The notes: generated by a model from the letters alone, not told the origin. Numbered from the stretch's first letter, positions 42,877 to 55,104 are shown. The stretch is DNA of 64,000 nucleotides from Thermomicrobiales bacterium (GCA_023957115.1 JAMLHN010000001.1:156708-220707), one strand, 5' to 3'. Program-made: numbers and translations.

Positions 42877-44789
42877 CAGGGCGTCGAAAAGACCTCGCGC
42901 GTCGCCGGTCCGGCAGGTTTGCGTTTGAGTACCTGGCGGGCCGTGGCGACGACATTGTCCGGGCTCAGCCCGGCAAGCTCGCGCAGTCGCGCCTGCGATG
43001 CTTGCTCGAAGACTCGATCGGGAACGCCGATCACCTTGACGGGAATGGACACACCCTCGGCGGCCAGGAGCTCGAGCACGGCCGCTCCAAACCCACCAAT
43101 CTCGGTGTTTTCTTCGATTGTGACGATCGCGCGGCAGGTTGCCGCCAGTTCCAGAATCGCTTCCCGGTCGAGCGGTTTGACGAAGCGGGCATTGAAGACC
43201 GCCGCGTTCACCCCGTCGAGCGCGAGCTCGGCGGCAGCCCGTTGCGCAACATCGACCATCGAGCCAATCGCAAGAATCGCAATGTCATCGCCCTCGCGCA
43301 GGATTTCTCCCTTGCCGACGGGGAGCGTGTGCAGTGTTTCGTCGGTGTCGACTCCGCGGCCAACCCCGCGTGGGTATCGAATCGCCACGGGACCGCCTTC
43401 GATGGTCAAGGCAGTGGCGATCATGTGCCGCAGCTCGTTCTCGTCTTTCGGCGCCATCAACGTCATGTTCGGTAGACAGCGCAGATAGCTCAGATCGAAG
43501 ACGCCGTGGTGTGTGCGGCCGTCGTCGCCGGCGAAACCGGCCCGGTCGATGGCGAAGACCACCGGCAGCTTTTGCAGGCACACGTCGTGGAGCACCTGAT
43601 CGAACGCGCGTTGCAGAAAGGTCGAGTAGATGCCGCAGACTGGTTTCATCCCCTGGGTTGCCAACCCGCCGGCGAACGTGACCGCATGCTGCTCGGCAAT
43701 TCCGACATCGAAGAAACGATCTGGATACACCTTCTGGAACTTGTCCAGCGAGGTGCCGGTCGGCATGGCGGCGGTGATTCCGACGATTGCGTCGTCCTTG
43801 GCCGCCAGCTCGATCAGGGTCTTTGCGAAGACATCCTGATATTTGGGTGGGGTCGGCGGGGCGCCCTTCGCCTGCGGTTTGGATGGTGCGGAGACCGCGT
43901 GACTCCGCTCGATGTCGTATGCGGCGGCTGGGAACCCTTTCCCTTTTTCGGTGACGACATGCAGGAAGACCGGACCGTCGATCCGTTGCGCTTGCTTGAG
44001 CGCGGCAACGAGCTCGCGGATATCGTGTCCGGCCACCGGGCCGAGGTAGGTGAACCCGAGCTCTTCCCACATCATGCGGTGATAGACGAACTCCTTGAAC
44101 GAATCCTTCCACCGTTTGCCCAGCTCGACCAGAAGCTCTCCCTGGGGGAGCCGTTCGAGCACGGCCTGCACATCGTCGCGCCCGCGGGTGTAGCGTGGAT
44201 CGGTGCGTACCCGATCGAGGTATTTGCTCATCGCGCCGACGTTCGGGGCAATCGACATCTCGTTGTCGTTCAGCACGACGATGAAGGGAATATCGAGGTT
44301 GCCGGCGTTGTTCAGACCTTCGAAGGCCATCCCGCCGGTGAGCGCCCCATCGCCGATGATGGCGACGATCCGGTCGTCATCCTTTGGGTTCTTCAGCCGT
44401 TTGGCGACTGCCATTCCCAACGCGGCGGAGATTGCCGTACTGGCATGTCCCGCGCCAAAGGCATCATGGATACTCTCGTCGCGCGAGAGAAACCCGGAGA
44501 GCCCGCCTTCTTGCCGGATTGTATGGAATCGGTCCTGCCGGCCGGTCAGGAGCTTGTGGGGATAAGCTTGATGACCGACGTCCCAGACGAGCAGATCGTT
44601 GGGAGAATCGAAGACATAGTGCAGGGCAATCGTCAGCTCGACCGCTCCGAGTCCGGCGCCGAGATGTCCCCCGGTCTGCGTCACGACATCGATCATTTCG
44701 GCCCTGATCTGGTCGGAAATCTGCTCCAGCTCGTTGAGTGAGCAGCTTTTGAGATCGGACGGATCCTGAATCGAATCGAGCGTGGTCAT
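42876..44789 (-). CDS. dxs: 1-deoxy-D-xylulose-5-phosphate synthase
   Basis: A 637-residue thiamine-diphosphate enzyme, first of the MEP isoprenoid pathway. Visible are GGHLGAGLGAVELTIALHYV, L-V-W-D-V-G-H-Q-A-Y-P-H-K-L-L-T-G, the ThDP motif G-D-G-A-L-T-G-G-M-A-F-E-G-L-N-N, and the transketolase Glu/Arg region G-I-A-E-Q-H-A-V-T-F-A-G-G-L-A. The transketolase C-terminal domain is complete. The ATG at 44789 fits the family start; a TACGAT hexamer lies only 6 bases before it and an AAAGG about 11 bases before it. Confidence 0.96.
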   Translation of the reverse strand: MTTLDSIQDPSDLKSCSLNELEQISDQIRAEMIDVVTQTGGHLGAGLGAVELTIALHYVFDSPNDLLVWDVGHQAYPHKLLTGRQDRFHTIRQEGGLSGFLSRDESIHDAFGAGHASTAISAALGMAVAKRLKNPKDDDRIVAIIGDGALTGGMAFEGLNNAGNLDIPFIVVLNDNEMSIAPNVGAMSKYLDRVRTDPRYTRGRDDVQAVLERLPQGELLVELGKRWKDSFKEFVYHRMMWEELGFTYLGPVAGHDIRELVAALKQAQRIDGPVFLHVVTEKGKGFPAAAYDIERSHAVSAPSKPQAKGAPPTPPKYQDVFAKTLIELAAKDDAIVGITAAMPTGTSLDKFQKVYPDRFFDVGIAEQHAVTFAGGLATQGMKPVCGIYSTFLQRAFDQVLHDVCLQKLPVVFAIDRAGFAGDDGRTHHGVFDLSYLRCLPNMTLMAPKDENELRHMIATALTIEGGPVAIRYPRGVGRGVDTDETLHTLPVGKGEILREGDDIAILAIGSMVDVAQRAAAELALDGVNAAVFNARFVKPLDREAILELAATCRAIVTIEENTEIGGFGAAVLELLAAEGVSIPVKVIGVPDRVFEQASQARLRELAGLSPDNVVATARQVLKRKPAGPATREVFSTP

Positions 44790-44997
44790 CGTATGATCGT
44801 ACCTTTCGGGGCGGTGGCGGATGGTGGCCGGCGAGACCGTTGTCATGGGTCCCGTTCTGAAGCGCGCCAACGGCAGACCCGGTCAAGAGAGGACCGGTTG
44901 AATCGTCGATCTGCCGCGCCCGTGACAACTGATGATAATTCTCTCGCATCATTGCTGTCATTGCGGGTTCGTATTACTGAGTTACCACGAGCATGCC

Positions 44998-46066
44998 ATG
45001 AGTGGAAATGCGGCGGTGCAGCCGCCGGAGCGAATGCTGGCCGTCGATATCGGCGCTGGCACCCAGGACATCCTCATCTATGAGCCGAACGTGCCGTTCG
45101 AGAACCTTTGCAAGCTCGTCCTGCCATCCCAGACGCAGATCGTCGGGAAGCGGATTCGTGCGGCGACCGAAGCGCGTGCACCCGTCCATCTGACCGGAAC
45201 CGTGATGGGCGGGGAGCGTCGAGCGACGCGGTCAAGTCGCACCTGGCCGCTGGCCTTACCGTTTCCGGCACGCCGGCCGCCGCGCGAACGCTGCACAACG
45301 ATCTGGCTCGTGTCGAGGCGATGGGGATCGAGCTTCGTGACGATGCTCCCGTGGGCGCGACGGTCATCGAGCTGGCAGATATCGATCCGGCCGGCTTGCG
45401 CGCGGACTGGCGCAATTTGGGGTTGAGCTGCCGGATGTGGCCGCCATTGCCGTCCAGGACCATGGCTACCGGCCGGGAGCGGCAACAATGAGGTGCGATT
45501 CGAATACCTGCAGTCGTTGATTGCGAACGGCGGAAAGCTCGAATCGATGATCTTCGATTCACCGCCGGACGGAATGACCCGCATGGCCGGGGTGCGGCAA
45601 AGCTGGCCGGGCGCCTGGTTGATGGATACCGGCACCGCGGCGGTCATGGGCGCGTTGGGCGATCCGGTGGTTCGGTCGGCTGCCGATGGTCCGGGGCGAT
45701 CCTGGTCAATGCCGGCAATATGCACACCTTCGCGACCTTGGTGCGCCGGGGACGGCTCTACGGACTGTTCGAGCACCATACGGGCGGATCGACGCTCCGA
45801 CGATCGCGCGCCTGGTCGACGGGTTGCGCAACGCCACGCTCGATCCCAAGACGTTCCGCGAGCAGTTCGATGGGCACGGCGCCGCGTTCGACGACGCCTA
45901 TCGTTCGTTGGAGCCGTTCCAGTTCGTGGCGATTACCGGCCCGAACCGGGGGATTGCCCGCGGTCTCGGGTATCACGAGGCCGCGCCGCACGGCGACATG
46001 ATGCTGACCGGCTCGTTCGGCCTGGTCGACGCCGTGCTCGCGAGGACGAGGGGCGCAGGTCGATGA
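44998..46066 (+). CDS. DUF1786-family protein, frameshifted at about five homopolymers
   Basis: The pieces join into one protein of about 350 residues: M-L-A-V-D-I-G-A-G-T-Q-D-I-L-I-Y start, L-P-S-Q-T-Q-I-V-G-K-R-I-R, G-L-T-V-S-G-T-P-A-A-A-R-T, V-A-A-I-A-V-Q-D-H-G, M-D-T-G-T-A-A-V-M-G-A-L, I-L-V-N-A-G-N-M-H-T-F-A-T-L-V and a closing E-A-A-P-H-G-D-M-M-L-T-G-S-F-G-L. This is the DUF1786 family, an actin/hexokinase-like ATPase fold of unknown role. Each break is repaired by one added base, near 45211-45214, 45419-45422, 45478-45482, 45693-45696 and 45781-45787, four of them in G runs. I regard these as sequence errors. The gene diverges from dxs. Confidence 0.75.
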
Positions 46067-46074
46067 CGGCGCGG

Positions 46075-46970
46075 TTACGCTGAGATCGGATGCTCGTTCA
46101 GAAATGAGATTTGGAGCGGGAAATACTGCTCCGGTTCTTCCATGTGGCAGAGATGTGATGACGCTTCGAAGATCTTCAGCCTCGACCCGTTGATTCCAGC
46201 ATGCATCGTCTCCGAGCACTCGGGAACGACCTCGTCATACCGGCCGCAGACGATCAGGCCGGCGTCTCGATCTCTCCCAGGCGGTCGCGCCGGTCCCAAC
46301 TGGTCAGATTGCCGGTCAGGGTGAACTCGTTCGGACCCCACATGGTGTTGTAAACCGACGTCCCCATGTCTTCCATGGAGCGGACGAGCTCGTCCGGCCA
46401 CGGTTGCACCCGGCAGAGATGACGGTCGAGCAGAATCTGGATATCCGCCAGGTATTGCGGATGCTCATAATCGCCCGCGTCTTCGTACTGCTGCAGCCGG
46501 TCGACGATTTCGGCCGGGAGCTGATGCCGCAGGCGAGTCATCCCCTCGAAGCACTGCATGGTCGACGCCGCGCCGCTGTAGAGGGTGACGGTCTGCAGGC
46601 GTTCTGGATACGTGAGCGCGTATTCCAGCGCCAGGAACGAACCCCAGGATTGACCGATGACGTGCATCTTCTCGAACCCAAGGGTTTCCCGGACGACGTC
46701 GACTTCCTTGACGAAGTGGTCGACCGTCCAGAGGGAAGGATCGTCGGGCTGTTCCGATTTTCCGCAGCCGAGCTGATCGTATCGCACGACCTGAAATCCG
46801 GATTCTGCAAGGGACATGAGGCGTTCCAGATAGGTCGAGCCCGCTCCCGGACCGCCGTGGAGCAAGAGGAGGGGTTCCCCTTCGCCAACCGACTGGTACC
46901 AGACTTTGCCATCGGGCACGTCGATGAAACCTTCAGTGGCACGGCCGAGCAGATCGGCAACAGGGGGCAT
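46075..46970 (-). CDS. Prolyl iminopeptidase-like alpha/beta hydrolase, one frameshift
   Basis: About 298 residues after repair. The fold shows LLLLHGGPGAGSTYLERLMS (oxyanion HGGPG), V-V-R-Y-D-Q-L-G-C-G-K-S, the nucleophile G-Q-S-W-G-S, and the cap domain. The frame breaks near 46258-46264 after EIETPA; one added base joins it to L-I-V-C-G-R-Y-D-E-V-V-P (catalytic Asp) and S-S-H-L-C-H-M-E-E-P (catalytic His). GAGGAG lies 5-6 bases before the ATG at 46970. The family removes N-terminal proline. It is the last gene of the osmoprotectant importer strand, 75 bases after the permease. Confidence 0.82.
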
Positions 46971-47044
46971 GCGTACTCCTCTTCGATGATCGAATGCGGG
47001 AATACCGACGGTTCCCTCGGGGGATACTACCTGACGGAGTGGGC

Positions 47045-47685
47045 TCATGTGCGCGCCTGGTGCAATGCGCGGCTCGCTGGCGTCATGCGCTCCACCAGCC
47101 GGAGCAGGAGATCGACGCCGAGCGCCAGCGCGGAGATGGCTACGGTTCCGGCCAGGATCATCGAGGGACGATTGAACGCGATGCCGTCGAAGAGCAGCGA
47201 TCCCAGTCCCCCGGCATTGATCCAGGCAGTCACCGTTGCTAGCGAGATGGTGCTCACGATGGCGATACGCATTCCGGCGATGAGAACCGGTAATGCCAGC
47301 GGCAGCCGCACGCGGGTCAGCGATTGCCACGCCGTCATACCAACGCCATACGACGCTTCGAGCGCATTCGGATCGACCCCGGAGAGCCCAGCCTGGAAAT
47401 TGCGCACCAGGGCGAGCTGCGCATACGCCGCCAGCACGATCACCGCCGGTTGCCGTCCCAACCCAACCGGGGGAATCAGGAACGCCAGGAACGCCAGGCT
47501 GGGGATGGTATAGATCGCGCCCAGGATGACCAGCGTGGAAACGCGCAGCCGTGGATAGGCCGTGATCAGAACGCCAAGGGGAATGGCGAAGACCAACGCC
47601 AGCGCGATCGCCAGCGCGCAGAGCTGGATATGCTCCCACGTCAGGCGCAGCACCTCGTCCCGATGGTCGATGAGGTAGTCGAAGT

Positions 47686-47689
<4 letters not shown>
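47045..47689 (-). CDS. Osmoprotectant ABC permease, OpuCB/ProW type
   Basis: A 214-residue permease with five or six helices. The family marks are PLGVLITAYPRLR, A-I-Y-T-I-P-S-L-A-F-L-A-F-L-I-P-P-V-G-L-G and the ATPase loop A-S-Y-G-V-G-M-T-A-W-Q-S-L-T-R-V-R-L-P-L-A-L-P. Glycine betaine, choline or carnitine is the usual cargo. The start overlaps the stop of the ATPase gene by 4 bases, so they are coupled. Confidence 0.92.
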
Positions 47690-48693
<1,004 letters not shown>

Positions 48694-48716
48694 GCGGTCG
48701 AAGAGGGTCCTTTCTG

Positions 48717-48808
48717 TAGGACAAGTCCAGCGCCCGGGGTCCAATGTCCAGGGTAACGTTTGCTGTTATCTGCGCTGGACACTGGACACCAGGCTCTGGG
48801 CCTCGGCA
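48717..48808. repeat. Palindromic intergenic element (CTGGAC type) inside the osmoprotectant operon
   Basis: GTCCAGCGCCCGGGGTCCAA followed by TGTCCAG is imperfectly mirrored about 30 bases later by CTGGACACTGGACACCAGGC and TCTGGGCC. It lies between the binding-protein and ATPase genes, the longest gap in this operon. Confidence 0.55.
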
Positions 48809-49774
48809 TTACGCGGGGATCAATCCCTGCTCCTGCAGGAACGCTCGGGCAACGTCTTCGGGCGACATCTCGTCCGGACCGACGACCTGGCCGTTGAGCC
48901 CGATCTGGATCTCGGTTGTGATCAGCGGCGCAACCGCGTTGAGGGCATCGGCAATACCCGGGTTGGCATCGAGGACCGACCGGCGGACGACCGGAGCCAC
49001 GTGATAGGGTGGCCAAAGCGCCAGATCGTCCTCCAGCACGACCAGATCGTTGAATCCGATCTCGGCATCGGTGGAAAACGCGAGCACCACATTGGCGTCG
49101 CCGTCGACGAGCGCCTGGTACTTGATACCGGGCGCGACCCCATTCACGTCCGCCGGGAAATCCCCATAGACGGCGCGGAGGCCCTTGAGACCGTCGTCGC
49201 GCTCCTCGAAGTCGACCGGCGCCGAGAAGACGAGATCGACGGATGAGGCGAGAGCCACCAGATCGGAGATCGTGGTCAGCCCATGCTCGTCGGCGAATGC
49301 GCGGGTAACGGCCAGAGCCTGGGTGTCGTTCATGGGCGTCTGGTCGAGCCAGACCAGGTCGTATTCTTCCTCATATCGCTGTTTGACATAGTCATAGACT
49401 GCCGTAGAGGGATCGACGGCGGTTGGGGTGCCAGCTTCAGGCGAGCCGGTCAGACCTGGCACCGAGTCGAGCGAGTCGCCGAGCACGACGAGAAGACCGG
49501 TTCCAGTGTATTCCGGATAGAGATCGAGATCGCCGGAAAGCAGCGCTTCCTGCGCTACCACGGTTCCGCCCAGATTGAGCTTACGCTCGACGGTGAACCC
49601 GGCATTTTCGAGGAGCAGCGCGTAGATTTCGCCGATGATGATCGACTCAGGAAAATCTTTGGATCCGACCCGGATCGTATCCTGCGCGCCGGCATCGATG
49701 CGAGTCAGCGCAAGAGCCAGCGGGCTGAGCGCGGCGCCTTTCAAGATCGTTCGTCGAGTTGAGTGCACGTCCAT
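48809..49774 (-). CDS. Osmoprotectant ABC substrate-binding protein (OpuAC/OsmF type)
   Basis: A 321-residue exported binding protein. The signal has twin-Arg character (STRRTILKGAALSPLAL), with cleavage near residue 30 (AGA/QDT). The mature part starts IRVGSKDFPESIIIGEIYAL, then G-F-T-V-E-R-K-L-N-L-G-G-T, D-L-Y-P-E-Y-T-G-T-G-L and a closing G-I-A-D-A-L-N. The pattern V-G-S-K-D-F-x-E and P-E-Y-T-G-T are diagnostic of the family that delivers choline, betaine or related quaternary amines. Confidence 0.93.
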   Translation of the reverse strand: MDVHSTRRTILKGAALSPLALALTRIDAGAQDTIRVGSKDFPESIIIGEIYALLLENAGFTVERKLNLGGTVVAQEALLSGDLDLYPEYTGTGLLVVLGDSLDSVPGLTGSPEAGTPTAVDPSTAVYDYVKQRYEEEYDLVWLDQTPMNDTQALAVTRAFADEHGLTTISDLVALASSVDLVFSAPVDFEERDDGLKGLRAVYGDFPADVNGVAPGIKYQALVDGDANVVLAFSTDAEIGFNDLVVLEDDLALWPPYHVAPVVRRSVLDANPGIADALNAVAPLITTEIQIGLNGQVVGPDEMSPEDVARAFLQEQGLIPA

Positions 49775-49825
49775 CGTCCTTTCACGATGAGGATCGGTCG
49801 GCCGCCGATGCCGGCGGCCGTGCCA

Positions 49826-50497
49826 TCACGCGGGATGAGCGACCAGGCGCTCCAATCCGGCTAGCGAGACCTCCGCGCCGAGTGCCAGGAGCGTGACGGG
49901 AATTGCTCCAACAAGCAACAGGCTGAAGTCGTAAAGCGTGAGACCGCTGGTAATGAATCGCCCCAGGGTTCCAACCCCGATGAAGGCGGCGAAGGTGGCG
50001 CTGGCGATGACCTCGACCGCCGCGGTGCGCACCCCGGCGGTGATGACGGGCAGCGCCAGCGGGAACTGGACCCGGGTGAAGACCTGAGACCCGGTCATGC
50101 CGAGTCCTTCGGCGTTCTCGAGCACCGAGGGCGCGACACCACGCAGCGCGGCATCGGTATTGATGATGAGCGGAGGTCCGGCGAGCAGGGTGAGCGCGAT
50201 GAGCGCAAGCGTGAAATTCCGGTCCCAGAAGGGTGCAATCTGACCGATCTCCCGGCGATAGGGATAGAGCAGGAAGAGGACCGAGATGCTGGGAACCACT
50301 CTGGCTGCCGAAACGATCCCGACCAAGGCGGGACCACCGCTCCACCGGGAGGCCAGAATCCCAAGCGGAACGAAGATGAGGATCCCCAACAGCAGGGCAT
50401 AGACGCTCAGCCTGACGTGTACAGTCAGTGCATCGAGAAATCGCTCCTGGTTCTCCTGGATGTAGTCGATTGCGCCGCGTATCAGGTCCACATTCAC
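49826..50497 (-). CDS. Osmoprotectant ABC permease, OpuCD/ProW type
   Basis: A 223-residue permease homologous to the other permease of the operon: P-L-G-I-L-A-S-R-W, V-V-P-S-I-S-V-L-F-L-L, and the ATPase loop E-N-A-E-G-L-G-M-T-G-S-Q-V-F-T-R-V-Q-F-P-L-A-L-P. It is first in the minus-strand order permease, binding protein, ATPase, permease, so the set is complete for one importer. The 267-base gap to the divergent exporter holds the control region. Confidence 0.92.
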   Translation of the reverse strand: MNVDLIRGAIDYIQENQERFLDALTVHVRLSVYALLLGILIFVPLGILASRWSGGPALVGIVSAARVVPSISVLFLLYPYRREIGQIAPFWDRNFTLALIALTLLAGPPLIINTDAALRGVAPSVLENAEGLGMTGSQVFTRVQFPLALPVITAGVRTAAVEVIASATFAAFIGVGTLGRFITSGLTLYDFSLLLVGAIPVTLLALGAEVSLAGLERLVAHPA

Positions 50498-50612
50498 TCG
50501 ATCTACGTTGGGAGAATCGGCCGCACTGCCGACACAATAAACGGCCAGTCAAGAGTCTCTCTCGTGACGAGCCGTCCTTCGAGCTTACGCTATCAGGACG
50601 CAGCCGACCGTT

Positions 50613-50642
50613 TTTCGTGAGAAATCCCGCCTGTGCTAGGCT
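50613..50642 (+). promoter_or_regulatory. Candidate promoter of the MacB-type exporter
   Basis: TTTCGT, 18-base spacer, TAGGCT. This is a weak match in the gap between the osmoprotectant operon and the exporter ATPase gene. Nothing else in this gap reached a reportable level. Confidence 0.3.
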
Positions 50643-50764
50643 TGCCGGTTGTCTCTGTGAGGCGTGCAGTCACCGAGTCATTGTTGAGGTGCGCGCGTCC
50701 CTCCCGTTACGCAGGGCCGATCGACCCATACGCGAGCTCATCGACCGAGATAGGGGAGCAATTC

Positions 50765-51496
50765 GTGGCCGAAATCAAGCCTCAGTACAGTATCCAGGCC
50801 GTTGATATTCACAAGACATATGACACGGGAACCGCCAAGGTACCTGCGCTTAAGGGCGTGAATCTGGAGATCGCTCCGGGAGAGATGGTTGCGGTCATGG
50901 GCCCGTCCGGTTGTGGCAAGACGACACTGCTCAACTGTCTTTCTGGACTCGATAAGGTCGATTCCGGGGAGATTTGGCTCGAAGGGAAGAACCTGGCGAC
51001 GCTTTCCGATCGAGAACGAACCCAGTACCGCGCGTTGCGCATGGGATTCGTCTTCCAGGTCTATAACCTGCTGCCGGTGCTCAATGCCGTGGAGAATGTC
51101 GAGCTGCCGTTGTTGCTCGCCGGGGTCAAACCAAGGGCCGCGCGAGAGCAGGCGCTGGGCGCGCTCGACCAGGTGGGACTGCGCGACTGGGCGCGGCATC
51201 GCCCGGCGGAGCTTTCCGGTGGGCAGCGGCAACGCACGACAATCGCGCGGGCGCTGGTCAACCGGCCGGCAATTGTCTGGGCGGACGAACCGACCGGCGC
51301 GCTCGACTCGTCGACTGCTGACGAAATCATGGGACTGATGCGGGCGCTGAACGAGCAGGAGGGTCTCACGATCGTGCTCGTGACCCACGATGCGCATGTC
51401 GGCGCCCAATGCGGACGGCTGATCAGCATGATGGACGGTCAGATCATCGGTGACGATGCCCAGGTAGCCGAAGTCCCGCAGCTGGCCGGCGTCTGA
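50765..51496 (+). CDS. ABC exporter ATP-binding protein, MacB/LolD type
   Basis: A 243-residue ATPase: Walker [10 protein letters not shown], then [23 protein letters not shown] (the LolD/MacB signature segment), ABC motif [15 protein letters not shown] and Walker [13 protein letters not shown]. The GTG at 50765 has AGGGGAG 7 bases upstream. It is paired with the FtsX-type permease that follows 56 bases later. Such pairs act as mechanotransmitters or lipoprotein/peptide exporters. Confidence 0.93.
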   Translation: MAEIKPQYSIQAVDIHKTYDTGTAKVPALKGVNLEIAPGEMVAVMGPSGCGKTTLLNCLSGLDKVDSGEIWLEGKNLATLSDRERTQYRALRMGFVFQVYNLLPVLNAVENVELPLLLAGVKPRAAREQALGALDQVGLRDWARHRPAELSGGQRQRTTIARALVNRPAIVWADEPTGALDSSTADEIMGLMRALNEQEGLTIVLVTHDAHVGAQCGRLISMMDGQIIGDDAQVAEVPQLAGV

Positions 51497-51552
51497 TCTA
51501 TCTCGAACCAATGTCCCTTCATACCGCTACGTCTCGGGAGTAATCGGATCCG

Positions 51553-54500
51553 ATGAACGAAATATTTGGCGTGCCCATGGACTCGATCATGGCCATATTG
51601 CTGGTCATGCTCGGTATTTGTTTGCTGGTGATCGCCTGGATTGCCTTGCGCAGGACGTTGCTGTTCAAAATGGGGTTGCGTAATGTACCCCGCCGTCCGG
51701 CACAGACCATTCTGGTGATCATCGGGTTGATGTTGTCGACCCTCATCATCGCGGCCGCTTTCGGCACCGGAGACACCATCGACAAGTCGGTGACCTCGTT
51801 GACCTACAACGTGCTGGGTCCGGTCGATGAGATAGTCATGTTTAGCAACTCCGAGGATGGCGAAGCCAATATCAACGGAGATGCAAACCAGAAAAATCCC
51901 GGCCGATACCGTACAGCGCGTCGATCAGCTGTTCGAGGGAACCGGGCTGATTCACGCGACCATGCCCATGCTTTGGGAACAGGTGCCGGTCTTCCTGTTC
52001 GAAGGCGAGCTACCCACGAACGCGCAGGAGATGGTGCTTGCCGCCCAGGACGGCCGCATGCTGCAAGCCGAGCCGAACGCGAATCTGCTGGGCGTCGATC
52101 CGGCGCGGGTCGATCAATTCGGCGGTCTGACCTCGATCGATGGCTCGGCCATCGACTTTGCCGCCGTCGAGCCGGGCGAAGTAGTCATCAGTGAAGAGAT
52201 GGCCGACGCGCTGGGCGCTGAGATCGGCAACGAGATCGGGTTCAGCTACAGCAACACGCCGTACTCAGCGATGGTTGTGGCCGTTGCCGAGAACTCGATT
52301 CTCAGCGGGGGCGCTGGGGACCGCACCCCGGGTATGGTAATGCCGATTGCCGATCTGCAGCAGATCATCGGCAATACCGGCGAAATCACGATGGTGGCCG
52401 TCTCGAATACCGGCGCCGCGCGGGACAGCCTGGCGAACAGCGATGAGATCGTTTCCAGGCTGACGGCTGAGTTCGCGGATGAACCGATCGGCGTCTCGTC
52501 GATCAAGAAGGACAATCTGGAAGCTGCTGAGCTCGCGTCGAGTCTCTTCACGACGTTATTCGTCGTCTTCGGGCTCTTTTCGATCGGCGTCGGCATCCTG
52601 CTCATCATCCTGATCTTTTCGATGCTGGCCGCCGAGCGACGGTCCGAGATGGGGATGGCGCGTGCCGTGGGCGCCCAACGTGCCCAGCTCGTGCAGCAGT
52701 TCCTCAGCGAGGGGACGGTCTACGCGCTGCTGGCGGGTCTCGTGGGCGCATTGGCGGGCGTTGGAGCCGCGTATGTGATTGCGTTCGGGCTTGGGCAGCT
52801 CTTTAGCGACTTCTTCGATATCGAACCGTATGTCAGCCCGCGGAGCATGATCGTCGCCTACTGCCTCGGTGTGGTCATTACCTTTATTGCCGTGGTGTAC
52901 GCATCGATTCGCAATAGCCGGCTCAATATTGTGGCGGCGATTCGCGATATTCCCGATGTTTCCAGCCCCGTGCGCAAGAAGCGCACGCTGCTGTTCGGAG
53001 CGCTCGCAATCGTCGTTGGACTGTTGCTCTCGGTCACCGGACTTGCGAATGACAGCGCCTTCCCGGCATTGTCGGGTCTGAGCATTCTGCCGTTCGGAGT
53101 GGCGTTCTTCCTGCGCTATTTCGGAATCTCCAGCCGGTTGGTCTACTCCATTGTCGGGATCTATCTGCTCATCCTCTGGCTGCTCCCGGAAGACCTCTCG
53201 AACAGGATCCTCGGTCCGCTCAATGGCGATATCGAGCTCTTCTTCCTCTCCGGTATCTTCCTGGTGGCCGGCGCGACGGTGCTGATCGTCCAGAATCTCG
53301 ATGTGCTGCTCGGAATTGTGAACCGAATCGGTGGGCTCTTCGGCGGCTCACTGCCGGCGGTGCGAACTGCGGTGGCATTCCCGGGCGCGACTCCCTCACG
53401 CACGGGCATGACCATCGCCATGTTCAGCCTCATCATCTTCTCGCTCGTGATGTTCAGCACGATCAATGAGAACTTCAGCAAGGCGTTCCTGGGTGACGAG
53501 GCGAATGCCGGTTGGGACGTTCGCGCCGACCAGGGCGGCGCCAACCCGATTGCGTCATCGCAGGAGTTCGAGCAGCTTCTCCAGGATCGCGGATTCGATA
53601 CGAGCCAGATCGACGCGATCGGCAAGGGGACGACCGGGTTTGGCGGCCAGGTGCGTCGTGAGGGCGGCGACTGGGGCAACATCTTCATTCACGGCATGGA
53701 TGAAGGCTTGATCGTCTATTCGGCGATCGCGTTCCAGCAACGAGCCGAAGGATTCCCGGATGACGCTTCGGTGATCGAAGCGTTACGAACCCGAGATGAC
53801 GTCGCCGTCGTTGATGCTATGGCGTTGGCCGGCGCTGTGCCGTTTGGGGGCGAGCCTGGCGGCGCTACGTTCACCCTGGCCGATCCCGATGGAGACGGGC
53901 CGCAGGAGGCAGTTGGCGCGGGCGACGACAACTTCGCGCCGGTGACGGTCGAGATCGAAGGACCCGGGGGAACGACGCAGACAGTCGAGATCATCGCGAT
54001 CATCGATTCCAAGGTCAGTTCGCTGATCGGACTCTTTGCGCCGATGGCGGTGATGGACACGGTGATGCCGAATCCGTCGCTGACGTCGTACTTCATCCGG
54101 CTCAACGATCCTGATCAGTCGGTCGAGGTGGCGCGGGAGATCGAGCAGCAGCTCCTGATCAACGGTGTGCAGGTCGTCTCGATCAAGCAGGAGCTGGAGG
54201 ATTTCCAGACGCAGGCCCGCAGCTTCCTCTACATCTTCCAGGGGTTCATGGGGCTTGGTCTGATCGTGGGACTGGCGGCCATCGGCGTGATCGCCTTCCG
54301 GGCGGTGGTGGAGCGGCGCCAGCAAATCGGTGTGCTTCGGGCAATTGGGTTCCAGAGCCGGGCCGTGTCGACCTCGTTCCTGATCGAGACGGCGTTTGTT
54401 GTCATCCTGGGGTCGTTGTCGGGAACCATACTGGGGCTGCTGCTGGCGCGGAATCTCTTCGCCGGAGACAGTTTTGTCGAGGGTGGGTTCGACATGGTGA

Positions 54501-54622
54501 CCCCCTGGACGCTGATCATCATCATCCTGGTGCTCACCGTGGTTGCGGCGTTGTTGATGACGCTCATTCCGGCGCGGCAGGCCGCGAAGCTGGCCCCCGC
54601 GGAAGCGTTGCGGTACGAGTAA
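51553..54622 (+). CDS. FtsX-family ABC exporter permease, one frameshift
   Basis: About 1022 residues after repair. The N-terminus is a membrane helix (IMAILLVMLGICLLVIAWIA) followed by FKMGLRNVPRRPAQTILVII, the usual MacB/FtsX start. The frame breaks at the AAAAA run 51892-51896: removing one A joins NQK to IPADTVQRVDQLFEG. Two FtsX domains follow, one near residues 330-440 and a second at the C-terminus ending ARQAAKLAPAEALRYE, with a run of hydrophobic helices between them. This is a large two-domain permease with a long extracellular portion, as in exporters that move lipids or peptides. Confidence 0.85.
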
Positions 54623-54637
54623 CCGGCACTCGAATGG

Positions 54638-54684
54638 GAAGGACCCATCGGCCAGCGGAGTACGCTCCGGTCGTTGGGTCCTTC
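54638..54684 (+). terminator. Nested hairpin between exporter and rbsD
   Basis: GAAGGACCCA (54638-54647) pairs with TGGGTCCTTC (54675-54684), and the inside holds CGGAG-TACG-CTCCG. There is no T tract. It probably ends the exporter transcript. Confidence 0.6.
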
Positions 54685-54708
54685 GACTTGGAACCTGTGA
54701 GGTATGCA

Positions 54709-55104
54709 ATGAAGCTTGGAGGAGTGTTGAATCACCGGCTCTCGATGGTGATTGCCGAGATGGGGCATACGGACGGATTGACGGTTGCGGATGCGGGACT
54801 GCCAGTTCCGCTCGATGTCGAGCGGATCGATCTGGCCGTAAGTCCCGGTGTGCCTAGTTTCGCGCAGGTGCTGGAAGCGATCGCGTCGGAGCTGAAGGTC
54901 GAAGAAATCGTACTTGCGCGGGAGGCGTTCGATCTCAACCCCGAGCTTCTGCGCACCATCGAGCGATACTATCCGGGCGTGCCAACCACCGCGGTTCCCC
55001 ATGTGGAGTTCAAGGAACTGACGGGATCGACCCGTGCGGTCATCCGGTCCGGCGAATGCGCGCCCTATGCAAACTGCATTCTGAGAAGTGGCGTGATCTT
55101 CTAG
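54709..55104 (+). CDS. rbsD: D-ribose pyranase
   Basis: A 131-residue RbsD that converts ribose pyranose and furanose forms. The catalytic His20 lies in IAEMGHTDG, Asp28 in VADAGLPVP, and the C-terminal Y-A-N-C-I-L is conserved. The length is normal. No rbs transporter or ribokinase gene is present nearby, so it stands alone. Confidence 0.94.
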   Translation: MKLGGVLNHRLSMVIAEMGHTDGLTVADAGLPVPLDVERIDLAVSPGVPSFAQVLEAIASELKVEEIVLAREAFDLNPELLRTIERYYPGVPTTAVPHVEFKELTGSTRAVIRSGECAPYANCILRSGVIF